Under the pieces are notes generated by a model, which did not search any database, was not told the origin of the DNA, and saw nothing but the letters and a program-made list of their open reading frames with translations. A stretch of DNA of 58,615 bases. It comes from Arcanobacterium sp. (lineage in GTDB: Bacteria; Actinomycetota; Actinomycetes; Actinomycetales; Actinomycetaceae). The stretch is from the NCBI GenBank assembly GCA_022783665.1, contig JALFZJ010000039.1, positions 1 through 58,615 of the forward strand, in the 5' to 3' direction. Positions within the stretch are counted from its first letter, which is position 1. Each line of letters starts with the position of its first letter. A program made the translations under genes and the position numbers. Below are positions 25,163-34,050 of the stretch, piece by piece.

Positions 25163-25567
25163 GTGGGCGAAACGGTACGGCTATTGTATGTGTGGATCAG
25201 AGCTAACAGGGCATTGCGAATTCAGGGTCGTGAGCATAGTGAGGGCGCCTGTGCCATACTTCGTAAGGCAGAGGTGGGTGGCGAAGTGGCCGGTGTGCGC
25301 AAGGCTGAACGCGTTTCGCAGTTGGCGCCGTTCCGGGTTTGGGATGTAAATCCAGTGTTTTGACATCCAGCGATTCGCGCATATCACCAAGGAGACTATC
25401 TGCTCGAGCGTCAGATGCACACCTATCACCACAGTGAGGCGCCCGCCGAAGCCGCTTCGGTGAATGTGGATAACATACTCAATGAGCTGAGCGAGGAATG
25501 GTGGGAAGAGAGCGACGCTCAAGGTTGCGCCTATGTTTCGTCGTACGCCGGCGTGTTGAAAATGTGA
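25163..25567 (+). pseudogene. Interrupted reading frame of unknown origin
   Basis: One frame runs from 25163 through QLAPFRVWDVNPVF to a TGA at about 25361-25363. It then continues in the same frame as HPAIRAYHQGDYLLERQMHT to a second stop at 25565-25567. The composition after the first stop (AYHQGDYLLERQ, ILNELSEEWWEESDAQG) looks protein-like, so this may be a decayed gene with an in-frame stop. I do not recognise the family and it may be chance. There is no ribosome-binding site at the start. Confidence 0.25.
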
Positions 25568-25940
25568 AAGGTGTGCTCAGTTGAGGCGTTGCGTGGCAAG
25601 CAAAACGTGGTGTATCTGGCAACACGCCCAGATAATTGGCATAAACCATTGATTTTCCGCTAAATTCCTTGATAGTGGCTTGTGCAAGCCCACATGTTCC
25701 AGGGTTACTCTGCTCAAGGATCGGTGCCGATGCGTGGAAGCGCCTATCGGCTCGAACCAGACGCATAGAGTTCCTGGAATGAAAACAGACGCCGCATGGT
25801 TACGTGGGTGGTTATCGCAGTTGCACAGTGAGCAACTACTAGCGATTAGCCGCCGCCGCACCGAGGCGTCTTATATAGTAGGATCACGTGAGGCACTCGC
25901 TCACGCGAACCATAGGAACTTTTGAATCGAGAGGAAACAC
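25568..25940. other. Non-coding stretch before hup
   Basis: No convincing gene. A short frame at about 25779-25925 contains WLRGWLSQLHSEQLLAISRR, faintly like the N-terminus of actinobacterial helicase-associated proteins, but it is too short to call. A TATAGT hexamer at 25874-25879 is a possible -10 for hup without a clear -35. Confidence 0.3.
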
Positions 25941-26222
25941 ATGGCCCTCAACCGTACCGAACTCATTGCGAAGATCTCGGAAGAAGCAGGCATCACCAAG
26001 ACGGACGCAGACAAGGCGATCTCCGCACTCCAGTCTGTTCTCGTAGACTCGCTCTCCAAAGGTGAGGCAGTGAAGATCACCGGCCTTATGAGCGTTGAGC
26101 GCTCCGAGCGTGCTGCACGCAAAGGCCGCAACCCGCGCACCGGTGAGGAAATCGAGATCCCAGCAGGTTACGGTGTGAAGATCACCGCTGGCTCCACCCT
26201 TAAGAAGGCTGTAGCTAAGTGA
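25941..26222 (+). CDS. hup: DNA-binding protein HU
   Basis: 93 residues, the normal length of a bacterial HU without the lysine-rich mycobacterial tail. Begins MALNRTELIAKISEEAGITK; the body of the fold has ALQSVLVDSLSKGEAVKITG and the DNA-binding beta-arm region is RNPRTGEEIEIPAGYGVKIT. It works as a dimer, bending and compacting DNA in the nucleoid. The ribosome-binding site is GAGAGGAAACAC. Its neighbours before it are decayed genes and the next gene is a DUF3039 protein, so it is probably monocistronic or bicistronic. Confidence 0.97.
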   Translation: MALNRTELIAKISEEAGITKTDADKAISALQSVLVDSLSKGEAVKITGLMSVERSERAARKGRNPRTGEEIEIPAGYGVKITAGSTLKKAVAK

Positions 26223-26304
26223 ATCTCAGCGCGTAAGCGCAGCTAACATAACGGCGATCCCGGTGGCCATTCCTGTGGCTATCGGGATCGCGTATTATGT
26301 AGGC

Positions 26305-26829
26305 ATGACCTCCAATGTTTCACCATCAACGCCAGCTATTGCCTATAACGCCTCGCAAGCACAGGGCATGCCATACGGCGATACCAATCTACAAGCATCA
26401 ACAATTCAGACTGCTGCCACGCAATCAGGCGAGGCCGACCCAGCCCTTACGCAATCTGCTGCGCACTCTACCGGTGCACAGCCAACCTTTACGCAGTCGA
26501 TCAACGATCCCGGCGCACCCGAAGCCCCAAGTGCACCGGGCGCTCCTGGAACCGAGACGTCGTCTAGCATCGACGTGCTCGAGCGCACCGAAGAAGAAAA
26601 AGCCCCAGGCGATAACGATCGCTACGCGCACTACGTACGGCAAGATAAAATCATGCGTTCAATGGTAGACGGCGGCCCAGTAGTAGCGCTGTGCGGCAAA
26701 GTCTGGACGCCCGTGCGCAACCCTGACGGTTATCCCATCTGCCCCACATGTAAAGCAATCTATGAAGACATGAAAAAGGGTGGCTTCGGCGGAGGCACGT
26801 GGCCATTTGGGCCTCAACCGCCAAAATAG
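26305..26829 (+). CDS. DUF3039-family protein
   Basis: 174 residues from the ATG at 26305 (start uncertain; an upstream start at 26263 would add a short hydrophobic stretch). The first ~95 residues are low-complexity (A, S, T, Q, P), as in NASQAQGMPYGDTN. The DUF3039 domain follows: SSSIDVLERTEEEKAPGDND, then RYAHYVRQDKIMRS, GPVVALCGKVWTP and the Cys pair in PICPTCKAIY, which with the earlier Cys could bind zinc. The domain is characteristic of actinobacteria and of unknown function. The long disordered N-terminal extension is unusual; most members are about 90-120 residues. Confidence 0.8.
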   Translation: MTSNVSPSTPAIAYNASQAQGMPYGDTNLQASTIQTAATQSGEADPALTQSAAHSTGAQPTFTQSINDPGAPEAPSAPGAPGTETSSSIDVLERTEEEKAPGDNDRYAHYVRQDKIMRSMVDGGPVVALCGKVWTPVRNPDGYPICPTCKAIYEDMKKGGFGGGTWPFGPQPPK

Positions 26830-26880
26830 ACCTGCCGCGAAGCAAGGAATAAATCTGCCGCAAAGTGATCTGGGCAGCGC

Positions 26881-28239
26881 CTAGTCGTCACCTTCGAAGA
26901 TGTCGAGCATACGTGTGGGCAGCCCCGGTTCGCCGTCCGATAGACGCCACGCAGCGTAGGGCAGAGCCGCACGCGAATTGCGATGCCGCTCAGCCGCATG
27001 TGCCAAAGCCGAGGGTGTCGTATAATCGTGGTTCACTTCGCCATTAACCACTAGCGGCACCTCGAGCGGTCGAGCGTCGATGCTTTCAAGGTATGCCAAG
27101 CCGTCCTCGCGGGTCTTGGCGGAGACCACGATTTCTTCCGTCGCGCGCCCAGTTTCATCATGGGTGCGCCCGGCCACCTTCAGGCCGCCGATCGAGGCTT
27201 TTTCGGCAGATTTCTTCGCAACTTCGCGCATCGTGCCGCTGCTATCTTCACGAGCCACGAGCTTGTATACCATCTCTGCTGTGGGATGGCCAGAACCAGT
27301 CACGAGCTTCGTACCCACACCATAGGAATCCACAGGCGCCGCATTCAACGCTGCGATGGCGTATTCGTCAAGATCGTTCGTTACCGTGATCTTCGTCTGG
27401 GTGGCGCCCATATCATCAAGCTGTTTGCGCACATTAAAGGCTTGAGCAACCAAATCGCCAGAGTCTAGACGCACGGCGCCAAGCTCACCACCAGCTTCGC
27501 GAGCAGACCGCACAGCTTTCTCAACGCCGTCATGAATATCGAACGTATCTACAAGCAGGGTAGTACCCGCCCCCATCGACGCGATCTGAGCCTTGAATGC
27601 TTCCTCTTCCGAGTCGTGTACCAAGGTGAAGGAGTGCGCTGCCGTGCCAATTGGCTTGATGCCGTAGGTGCGCGCAGCCTCGAGATTCGAGGTGCCCACG
27701 AACCCGCCAATCACCGCTGCGCGTGCTGCCGCCACTGCCGAAATCTCATGCGTGCGGCGCGAACCCATATCCAAACATGGGCGATCGTGGGATGCGACCG
27801 TCATGCGTGAGGCGGCAGTAGCCACCGCAGAATCATAGTTCAAAATGGAAAGTAGCACCGTTTCGAGAATCCCAGCCTCCGCATAGGTGCCCTCAACCGT
27901 CATAATTGGCGAATGCGGGAAGTAGCACTCACCTTCCGGATACCCCCAAATGTCGCCGGAAAACCTGAAGTTCGCAAGCCATTCAAGCGTATCGTCACGC
28001 AGAAAACCGGCCTCGGAAAGATAATCGATCTCTGCGGCGTCAAAGCGGAAATTCTCTACCGCTTCCAATGCGCGCGCAACGCCCGCCACAACCCCGTAAC
28101 GCCGATTTCCTGGAAGGCGGCGTGCAAAAAGTTCGAATACGCAGTGGCGATCGGCGGTGCCAGAAGCCATAGCAGAATCGATCATCGTTAATTCATACAT
28201 GTCTGTGAGCAGCGCGGTGCTCTTCGTCGAGGTAGCCAT
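26881..28239 (-). CDS. pncB: Nicotinate phosphoribosyltransferase
   Basis: 452 residues. Converts nicotinate and PRPP, with ATP, to nicotinate mononucleotide in the Preiss-Handler NAD salvage pathway. The start MATSTKSTALLTDMYELTMI is the family's LTDxYxLTM motif. The catalytic region includes MGSRRTHEISAVAAARAAVI (the conserved His) and FVGTSNLEAARTYGIKPIGT. The PRPP-binding side has LDSGDLVAQAF and YGVGTKLVTG. The gene converges with the DUF3039 gene and is divergent from clpS (111 bp gap). Confidence 0.95.
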   Translation of the reverse strand: MATSTKSTALLTDMYELTMIDSAMASGTADRHCVFELFARRLPGNRRYGVVAGVARALEAVENFRFDAAEIDYLSEAGFLRDDTLEWLANFRFSGDIWGYPEGECYFPHSPIMTVEGTYAEAGILETVLLSILNYDSAVATAASRMTVASHDRPCLDMGSRRTHEISAVAAARAAVIGGFVGTSNLEAARTYGIKPIGTAAHSFTLVHDSEEEAFKAQIASMGAGTTLLVDTFDIHDGVEKAVRSAREAGGELGAVRLDSGDLVAQAFNVRKQLDDMGATQTKITVTNDLDEYAIAALNAAPVDSYGVGTKLVTGSGHPTAEMVYKLVAREDSSGTMREVAKKSAEKASIGGLKVAGRTHDETGRATEEIVVSAKTREDGLAYLESIDARPLEVPLVVNGEVNHDYTTPSALAHAAERHRNSRAALPYAAWRLSDGEPGLPTRMLDIFEGDD

Positions 28240-28350
28240 ATCAAAATCGTAGTCCGATTAGGTGCGCGATGCCTAGATCGGTTCGTGGCGTGTGCCACGG
28301 GCATGCCCTCACGAGCCGCCCAGGGAGCTATTCTCACGTAGAATCAACCC

Positions 28351-28659
28351 GTGGAAAACCAACCGCGTGAACAATACTTTGAGCAGCACAGCAACCAGAC
28401 CGAACAGCTTCGTGCGCCCAGTGTGCCGTGGCGCGTCGTTGTGCACAACGATCCAATCAACTTGATGACGTACGTGCAGGCCATTTTTGAATCGTATTTT
28501 GGGCTTGATCCCATTACCGCTCACAGCAAAATGATGGAAGTGCATCGCCACGGAAGATCCGTACTCGCCTCTGGGCCGCGCGAGCAAATGGAACGCGATG
28601 CGCAAGCGATGCATGGATATGGGCTGTGGGCTACGATCGAGCCGGAGGGAGAGGCCTGA
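28351..28659 (+). CDS. clpS: ATP-dependent Clp protease adaptor ClpS
   Basis: 102 residues. Delivers N-degron substrates (Leu, Phe, Trp, Tyr) to the ClpC/ClpP protease in the cytoplasm. The core motif PWRVVVHNDPINLMTYVQAI contains the conserved hND pocket residues; EVHRHGRSVLASGPREQMER is the ClpC-binding and second pocket side. The N-terminal ~25 residues are flexible, as expected. The TGA stop overlaps the ATG of the following DUF2017 gene (TGATG), a pairing widely conserved in actinobacteria. Confidence 0.95.
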   Translation: MENQPREQYFEQHSNQTEQLRAPSVPWRVVVHNDPINLMTYVQAIFESYFGLDPITAHSKMMEVHRHGRSVLASGPREQMERDAQAMHGYGLWATIEPEGEA

Positions 28660-29429
28660 TGATGGGATTTCAGGCCACACGTGGCGGATATATCACCTCC
28701 CTCAACAACCAAGAACGAGGTTTTCTAGCCGGCCTTGCTCGCGACGTGATCTATATGCTCGGTTCTGATGCTGAGCGTGAACTTGAGATGCGGGAGGAGG
28801 AACTTTTCGAACAACTCGAGCGTGAGCTCGCCGGCATTGAAGACGCCATCGACGATGACGCCGACGAACGCTTCTATTCCGCTATGACGGATCCCATGCG
28901 TCTTGATGACGCAATCGCCCGATTGCTCCCAGATATGAGCGAAGAGCCAGATCTGGCCGATGATCTTCGAAAACTCACAGAAGATGGCATTGCCCAGGAA
29001 AAGATCGAACGCCTGACCACGTTTTATGCGCAGATCAAGCCTGAAGGCTTTGAGGCCGTGTACGATGATGACGGCTTCGGTGAAGAACTCGACCCCAATA
29101 GCCCAGAAATGCGTAAAGCTCTTCAGTCGCGATATTTCTTTCTCAAAAATGGCGATGAACTGGTGTGGATGGGCGCGCTCAACGATATTCGCCTTGTGCT
29201 CTCGGCCCGTCTTGATATTACAGACGACGCCTCCGCTGAGCGTGTTGCCGAACGTGCCTCACGTTTCACGAGTACCGATCCTCACACCGATGGCGGTGAT
29301 CTTCCGCTCATCGAAGAGCAAGACGATATGCTCGCCGTGATGTATATGATGACGTCGTGGTGGCTAGATACGCTTTCGGCCTCGCTGCTGCACAAGCAGC
29401 ATCGCCGGTACTTACGCGGAGAAAAGTAG
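28659..29429 (+). CDS. DUF2017-family protein
   Basis: 256 residues from the ATG overlapping the clpS stop (a second ATG follows immediately). Begins MMGFQATRGGYITSLNNQER. Acidic middle part (LDDAIARLLPDMSEEPDLAD) and a C-terminal helical region LVWMGALNDIRLVLSARLDI followed by MLAVMYMMTSWWLDTLSASL. The family is found almost only in actinobacteria, next to clpS. Its function is unknown, though the conserved linkage suggests a role with Clp proteolysis. Confidence 0.9.
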   Translation: MMGFQATRGGYITSLNNQERGFLAGLARDVIYMLGSDAERELEMREEELFEQLERELAGIEDAIDDDADERFYSAMTDPMRLDDAIARLLPDMSEEPDLADDLRKLTEDGIAQEKIERLTTFYAQIKPEGFEAVYDDDGFGEELDPNSPEMRKALQSRYFFLKNGDELVWMGALNDIRLVLSARLDITDDASAERVAERASRFTSTDPHTDGGDLPLIEEQDDMLAVMYMMTSWWLDTLSASLLHKQHRRYLRGEK

Positions 29430-29544
29430 TCACTTACTGCGCGGTGGTCAAGCTAACAGTGGGTGATTTAACAGCGCGCAAACATAGTGCCACGAATGCT
29501 TCGCGCAATAGAATCTGCGTAGGCACAACCACGATGGGGTGAGA

Positions 29545-30354
29545 ATGAAGCTAACGGTAATCGGATGCTCAGGGTCGATGTCTGGCAGGCGAGGCGCAGC
29601 GTCGTCATACCTCCTCCAAGCCAAGGGGATCGCAGACGGCGGTTTGGAACGAACCTTCTCGGTGGTGTTAGATTTTGGGCCGGGAGCCATGGGGCAATTA
29701 CTCGAATATGTGGATCCCGCAATGCTTGATGCGATGGTGTTTTCTCATCTGCACGCAGATCATTGTGCCGATATTGTGGGCATGCAGGTGTATCGCCGTT
29801 GGCATCCTGAAGGAGCTCTTCCTCCTGTGACGGTGTATTCACCCGGCGATGGCATGCGCCGTACACGCCAGATTGCAGACGACGCACCCGAGGAAACCTA
29901 CGCCGGCGAGTTCGATTTTGTGCGAGTAGCGCCGGGCAGTGCGGTGCGCATCGGCCCGATGATGTTTGAGTTTTTTCAAGCTGAACATACGGTAGAGGCA
30001 CTATCTCTTCGCGTGACTGGGCCGAGTGAAGCAGAAAGCCGCACGGGCGAATCGCGCACCGTCGTCTTTTCGTTCACCGGAGATACCGACTATTGCGACG
30101 GCGCCCTCGCTGCAGCACGCGGTGTAGATCTGCTTCTCTCGGAGGCTGCATTCGAAGAAGGGCGCGACGAAGTGCGCGGCGTACATCTGACGGGTACGCG
30201 CGCAGGCGAGCTGGCTCACGATGCGGGCGCGAAGCAGGTAGTGCTCACACATCTTCAGCCCTGGACGGATGCCGACAAAACTGAACGAGACGCTTCACAA
30301 GCATACGGCGGGAAGGTAGAACTGGCCGAGCCCGGCGCGGTCTACGAGATCTGA
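29545..30354 (+). CDS. Metallo-beta-lactamase-fold hydrolase (RNase Z-like)
   Basis: 269 residues from ATG 29545; a GTG two codons earlier is possible. Begins MKLTVIGCSGSMSGRRGAAS. The metal-binding motif FSHLHADHCADIVG (HxHxDH) is at about residues 65-78, with later ligands in FFQAEHTVEALSL, SFTGDTDY and VLTHLQPW. This set places it near RNase Z and phosphodiesterase-like MBL proteins. In actinobacteria it commonly precedes rph and rdgB, as here, hinting at a nucleotide or RNA-processing role (context inference). Cytoplasmic; binds two zinc ions. Confidence 0.88.
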   Translation: MKLTVIGCSGSMSGRRGAASSYLLQAKGIADGGLERTFSVVLDFGPGAMGQLLEYVDPAMLDAMVFSHLHADHCADIVGMQVYRRWHPEGALPPVTVYSPGDGMRRTRQIADDAPEETYAGEFDFVRVAPGSAVRIGPMMFEFFQAEHTVEALSLRVTGPSEAESRTGESRTVVFSFTGDTDYCDGALAAARGVDLLLSEAAFEEGRDEVRGVHLTGTRAGELAHDAGAKQVVLTHLQPWTDADKTERDASQAYGGKVELAEPGAVYEI

Positions 30355-30483
30355 CCTTCGCGCTCTGCAGGCCAGACTTGAGATTCAACTTGGGACTCAT
30401 AGTTGAGGCCACATCCGTGAGCGGGCATACAATGGTGTAAGGCCATCACGACAGCGGCCTACTCATCAATCACAAGCAAGGGC

Positions 30484-31254
30484 ATGATGACGAATAATAA
30501 CACTAAGCCACAGACGCATAACTTTACTCGCAAAGACGGGCGCGCTACCGATGAGCTACGGCAAGTTGCGATTACACGCAACTACCTCGAACACGGCGAA
30601 GGATCGGTGCTTGTAGAGTTTGGGAAGACGAAGGTGCTCTGCGTAGCGAGCTTTACGGAAGGCGTGCCGCGTTGGCGCAAGGATTCCGGTCTCGGCTGGG
30701 TGACTGGTGAATATGCCATGCTTCCTCGAGCTACCGATACTCGCAATCAACGCGAATCTGTGAAAGGTAAAGTGTCTGGCCGCACCCAAGAGATTTCACG
30801 CTTGGTGGGCAGGGCGCTTCGCGCTGTCGTGGATATGCGTGCCCTTGGGGAAAACACGATTGTGCTTGACTGTGATGTGCTCCAAGCAGACGGAGGCACC
30901 CGAACGGCTTCCATCACGGGCGCATACGTGGCGTTGCATGACGCTGTAACGTGGGGAATCGAGCAGGGCTACATTAAACCACAGCAGGGCAAACCCGTAT
31001 TGCGCGATTCGGTGAGTGCAATCTCAGTAGGGATTATTGACGGCGTGCCGTGCCTCGATTTGCCCTACGAGGAAGATTCGCGCGCTGAGACGGATATGAA
31101 CGTGGTGATGACGGGCGCAGGAAAGTTTATCGAAGTGCAAGGTACGGCAGAAGGCGAGCCCTTCGATCGCAGCGAGTTAGGCGCGCTGCTTGATCTTGCC
31201 ACCGCAGGCAATGCTCTACTGGCACAGGCGCAACGTGAGGCTCTTGATAAGTAA
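30484..31254 (+). CDS. rph: Ribonuclease PH
   Basis: 256 residues (start at 30484 or the next ATG, 30487). A phosphorolytic 3'-5' exoribonuclease that trims the 3' tails of tRNA precursors. Diagnostic segments: [39 protein letters not shown], the family block [16 protein letters not shown] [20 protein letters not shown], and the phosphate-binding [20 protein letters not shown]. Normal family length. It precedes rdgB by 50 bp, a widespread pairing. Confidence 0.96.
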   Translation: MMTNNNTKPQTHNFTRKDGRATDELRQVAITRNYLEHGEGSVLVEFGKTKVLCVASFTEGVPRWRKDSGLGWVTGEYAMLPRATDTRNQRESVKGKVSGRTQEISRLVGRALRAVVDMRALGENTIVLDCDVLQADGGTRTASITGAYVALHDAVTWGIEQGYIKPQQGKPVLRDSVSAISVGIIDGVPCLDLPYEEDSRAETDMNVVMTGAGKFIEVQGTAEGEPFDRSELGALLDLATAGNALLAQAQREALDK

Positions 31255-31304
31255 GCATCGGACGGCACGGACGTATGCGCGCATAAGCCGCGTAAGGAGG
31301 GGCA

Positions 31305-31916
31305 ATGAAACAGATCGTACTGGCTAGCCGAAACGAACATAAAGTGGGTGAGCTACGGGCGATTCTGGGTGAACAGATCGCCGGTTTTGAGCCGTCAATG
31401 CTTATCGCAGCGGGTGAGTTTAGCTTCCCTGAGCCCGTGGAGGACGCCGTCACTTTCGAAGGCAATGCCCTCATCAAAGCCCGCCAAATCGTACAAGAGA
31501 CCGGATATGCGGCTATCGCGGATGACTCTGGTTTGTGTGTGGATGTGCTTGGCGGTTCCCCGGGCGTGTTTTCTGCCCGTTGGAGCGGAACACACGGAAA
31601 CGACGCAGCGAATCTTGATCTCTTGCTTGGACAGCTCGCAGATGTGCCGGCTACACATCGCGGCGCCCACTTTGCATGTGCGGCGGCGCTCGTGACTCCA
31701 GGCGGTTTCGAGCACACAGAACGCGGAACCATCGAGGGCATGCTTCGATATGAGCGTTCGGGCGATGGCGGCTTCGGATACGATCCGATTTTTCAACCGA
31801 CGGGTATGGAACACACGCTTGCTGAAATCCCGGCGACTGAGAAAAACCATATCTCGCATCGCTACCGCGCATTCGCTGCGCTCGCCCCATATATCGCTCG
31901 TGCTCTAGAGCTATAG
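31305..31916 (+). CDS. rdgB: Non-canonical purine NTP pyrophosphatase (RdgB/HAM1)
   Basis: 203 residues, with AAGGAGG seven bases upstream of the ATG. Hydrolyses ITP, dITP and XTP to the monophosphates, keeping deaminated purines out of nucleic acids. Motifs: LASRNEHKVGELRAILG (nucleotide-binding start), TFEGNALIKARQIVQETGY, AIADDSGLCVDVLGGSPGVF (metal site), and GGFGYDPIFQPTG. Downstream of rph; converges with the DUF4916 gene with a 2-bp gap and no obvious terminator. Confidence 0.96.
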   Translation: MKQIVLASRNEHKVGELRAILGEQIAGFEPSMLIAAGEFSFPEPVEDAVTFEGNALIKARQIVQETGYAAIADDSGLCVDVLGGSPGVFSARWSGTHGNDAANLDLLLGQLADVPATHRGAHFACAAALVTPGGFEHTERGTIEGMLRYERSGDGGFGYDPIFQPTGMEHTLAEIPATEKNHISHRYRAFAALAPYIARALEL

Positions 31917-31918
31917 CT

Positions 31919-32452
31919 TTACGCGAGCCCAAGATGTGCCAGTGCACGGCGTAAGATCGCTGCGTGCCCCGGCGTCATTTCGTGCTGGAGAGATTCGGTA
32001 GCTGCTTCGCCAGGCGTAAACCACGAAAACTCCAACGCATCGGAAGACGGCTGGCAATCTCCGTTCATTGGCACAATATATCCAAGTGATACGGCGTGCT
32101 GGCGAGGGTCATAGAGCTGCTCACCGGGCGTGGGAAAGTACTCTCCAAGAGTAAACGGAGTAAGAGATGGCGGAAACTGGGGAAGAGCCATCGGGCCAAG
32201 ATCGTTATCAATGTGGCGGTGTAGCGCCTCGCGGATTGTTTCGCAATACAGCACGCGACCACTGACGAGCGCGCGAGAAAGCACCCCATCGGCGTCTGCA
32301 CATAGAAGCATCCCAACCGCCTCGATACGGCCAAGCGTATCGGTGCGAACAGGCACAATATCCACATACAGCATCGGCACTTTGCGGCGCACAAATTCAA
32401 GTTCCTCGGGCGAAAGCCACGAACCCATATCGCCAGAATCGATTTCGGTCAT
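31919..32452 (-). CDS. DUF4916 / NUDIX-like family protein
   Basis: 177 residues from the ATG at 32452 (MTEIDSGDMGSWLSPEELEF); an earlier start at 32521 adds 23 residues without family character. Segments MLYVDIVPVRTDTLGRIEAV, GRVLYCETIREALHRHID and PRQHAVSLGYIVPMNGDCQP correspond to the DUF4916 family of actinobacteria, annotated as NUDIX-hydrolase-like. The canonical Nudix box GX5EX7REUXEE is not intact: only ETIREAL remains. Catalysis is therefore doubtful. It is convergent with rdgB, another nucleotide-housekeeping gene. Confidence 0.75.
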   Translation of the reverse strand: MTEIDSGDMGSWLSPEELEFVRRKVPMLYVDIVPVRTDTLGRIEAVGMLLCADADGVLSRALVSGRVLYCETIREALHRHIDNDLGPMALPQFPPSLTPFTLGEYFPTPGEQLYDPRQHAVSLGYIVPMNGDCQPSSDALEFSWFTPGEAATESLQHEMTPGHAAILRRALAHLGLA

Positions 32453-32672
32453 GTTTTGATTGTGCCACCGTTGTTGTGAGGTCTGCTCGTTAAGCGTGAT
32501 GCCTGTGGAGAGTTTCGGCATTGGTGAACATCTGTGGAAAGACAGACATGCACCGCAGGTGCGGATGGCCGTGGCAAAGCTGCAATAGTAAGCTCAATGA
32601 TATACGCCCGCAACGGCTGTGCCCGATACACGAGGCACATCCGCTAGCACTGAGGGGATGGAGAACATCGCG

Positions 32673-33053
32673 ATGAACGAACGGCATAACAGACCGCAAC
32701 ACGAAGGTGAACAGCGCGGGCACAGGTCACGCCATGATGCTACCGAGATGGATGTTTTCATTAAGATCATGACGGCCGTGTGTTTGCTTTTCCTTGCTGG
32801 CATGGCCGGCGTTGGGGTATGGATGCTCGTGAAAACGCAGATAGACGCCGCTGTGCTTGTGCTCGTGGTTATCGCGGCTGCATGCTTTCTTTTGGGCGTC
32901 TGGGCCGCGCGGACCGAGCGGCCGTATGTGCTTGCCGGAGCCACTCTCGCATCGGGCATTCTTGTGCCGAACCCATGGGGACTCGGGCCGATGATCGCCG
33001 CGTTTGTTATTTTCGCCTTGGCGATTGGCCTTGCCGTGGTGGCTAAGCGATAA
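32673..33053 (+). CDS. Small integral membrane protein, unknown function
   Basis: 126 residues from ATG 32673 (GGAG nine bases upstream; an ATG at 32658 is the alternative). A hydrophilic N-terminus rich in H, R and E (MNERHNRPQHEGEQRGHRSR) is followed by four hydrophobic segments: IMTAVCLLFLAGMAGVGVWM, AAVLVLVVIAAACFLLGVWA, VLAGATLASGILVP and MIAAFVIFALAIGLAVVAKR. I do not recognise a family. Divergent from the DUF4916 gene and 162 bp before bcp. Confidence 0.6.
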   Translation: MNERHNRPQHEGEQRGHRSRHDATEMDVFIKIMTAVCLLFLAGMAGVGVWMLVKTQIDAAVLVLVVIAAACFLLGVWAARTERPYVLAGATLASGILVPNPWGLGPMIAAFVIFALAIGLAVVAKR

Positions 33054-33215
33054 GGCGATGGCGGGATCAAGCGTAGTGTGTGAATCAGTTGGCGCCGATG
33101 GATTGGAAATAGTGCATGGGCAGCCTGAGTTGCAGCATATAGTGCTATTGGTGGCGGTATGTGCAAAGATCTTAAGCGTGGCGTCATGATAGCTTGACGG
33201 AACTAAGGAGATAAT

Positions 33216-33698
33216 ATGGCTCAATTCGAACAAGGGGATACAGTGCCCGACTTCACCCTCGATACCCTTCAAGGGGAGAAAGTGAATCTGTATGAAATGC
33301 TTGATCGAGCCGCTAAAGGTGTGATCGTGTATTTCTATCCGCGGGCAATGACGCCCGGATGCACTACGGAGGCGTGTGATTTTCGTGATTCGGAGAATTC
33401 CTTGAAGTCTGCCGGCTACACAGTGATTGGGATTTCACCGGACACAGTGGAGAGCCTTCAGAAATTCACGGATAAGGAATCGTTGAATTTCCCGCTTGCC
33501 TCCGATCCTGATAAGACTGTGATGACCCAGTGGGGAGCTTTTGGAGAGAAGAAGAACTACGGCAAGATTGTGCAGGGCGTGATTCGTTCAACCGTTGTGG
33601 TAGATAAGGATCGTACGGTGCGTGAAGCCCTGTACAACGTGAAGGCAACAGGGCATGTGGCTCGCCTGCGCAAACTGCTGGGTATCGATCCTGAGTGA
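33216..33698 (+). CDS. bcp: Thioredoxin-dependent thiol peroxidase (BCP-type peroxiredoxin)
   Basis: 160 residues, ribosome-binding site AAGGAG seven bases before the ATG. Reduces hydrogen and alkyl peroxides using thioredoxin. The peroxidatic cysteine is C49 and the resolving cysteine C54, in PGCTTEACDF; this atypical 2-Cys spacing is that of the BCP group. VYFYPRAMTPGCTTEA precedes the helix, and GAFGEKKNYGK and RSTVVVDKDRTVREALYNVK are also typical. Monocistronic; tRNA-Leu lies downstream on the same strand. Confidence 0.95.
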   Translation: MAQFEQGDTVPDFTLDTLQGEKVNLYEMLDRAAKGVIVYFYPRAMTPGCTTEACDFRDSENSLKSAGYTVIGISPDTVESLQKFTDKESLNFPLASDPDKTVMTQWGAFGEKKNYGKIVQGVIRSTVVVDKDRTVREALYNVKATGHVARLRKLLGIDPE

Positions 33699-33801
33699 GG
33701 GCTGCTGCTTTTGATGCGGTGAACTACTGATGGAGCGGCAGCTTTAGATTCTTGTTCAGAATCTGTATGCTTAAATCTGTTGCCGCGTATGCTGCAGCTT
33801 T

Positions 33802-33883
<82 letters not shown>

Positions 33884-33885
33884 CG

Positions 33886-33924
33886 AATAGGGTATGGCGG
33901 GCATCGCTCGTCATACCCTATTTT
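33886..33924 (+). terminator. Rho-independent terminator after tRNA-Leu
   Basis: AATAGGGTATGGCG (33886-33899) pairs with CGTCATACCCTATT (33909-33922), one G:T, loop of 9 nt, followed by TT. It starts 2 nt after the tRNA end. Confidence 0.85.
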
Positions 33925-34050
33925 GGATTCTGGACTTGAACCCCGTGAGGGCAATCGCGGGTTTCTCGGCACGCTCTGGGGGAGTGTGCCGCCGCGATTG
34001 GCGTGAGCACGGTAGTGTGAGCGGGGTGGACTTTGCAGGGCAAAGGGCAC

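Noticed and set aside
25779..25925. Short helicase-associated-like gene before hup
   Set aside because: Only about 48 codons, with faint similarity to a helical N-terminal domain; cannot be separated from chance.
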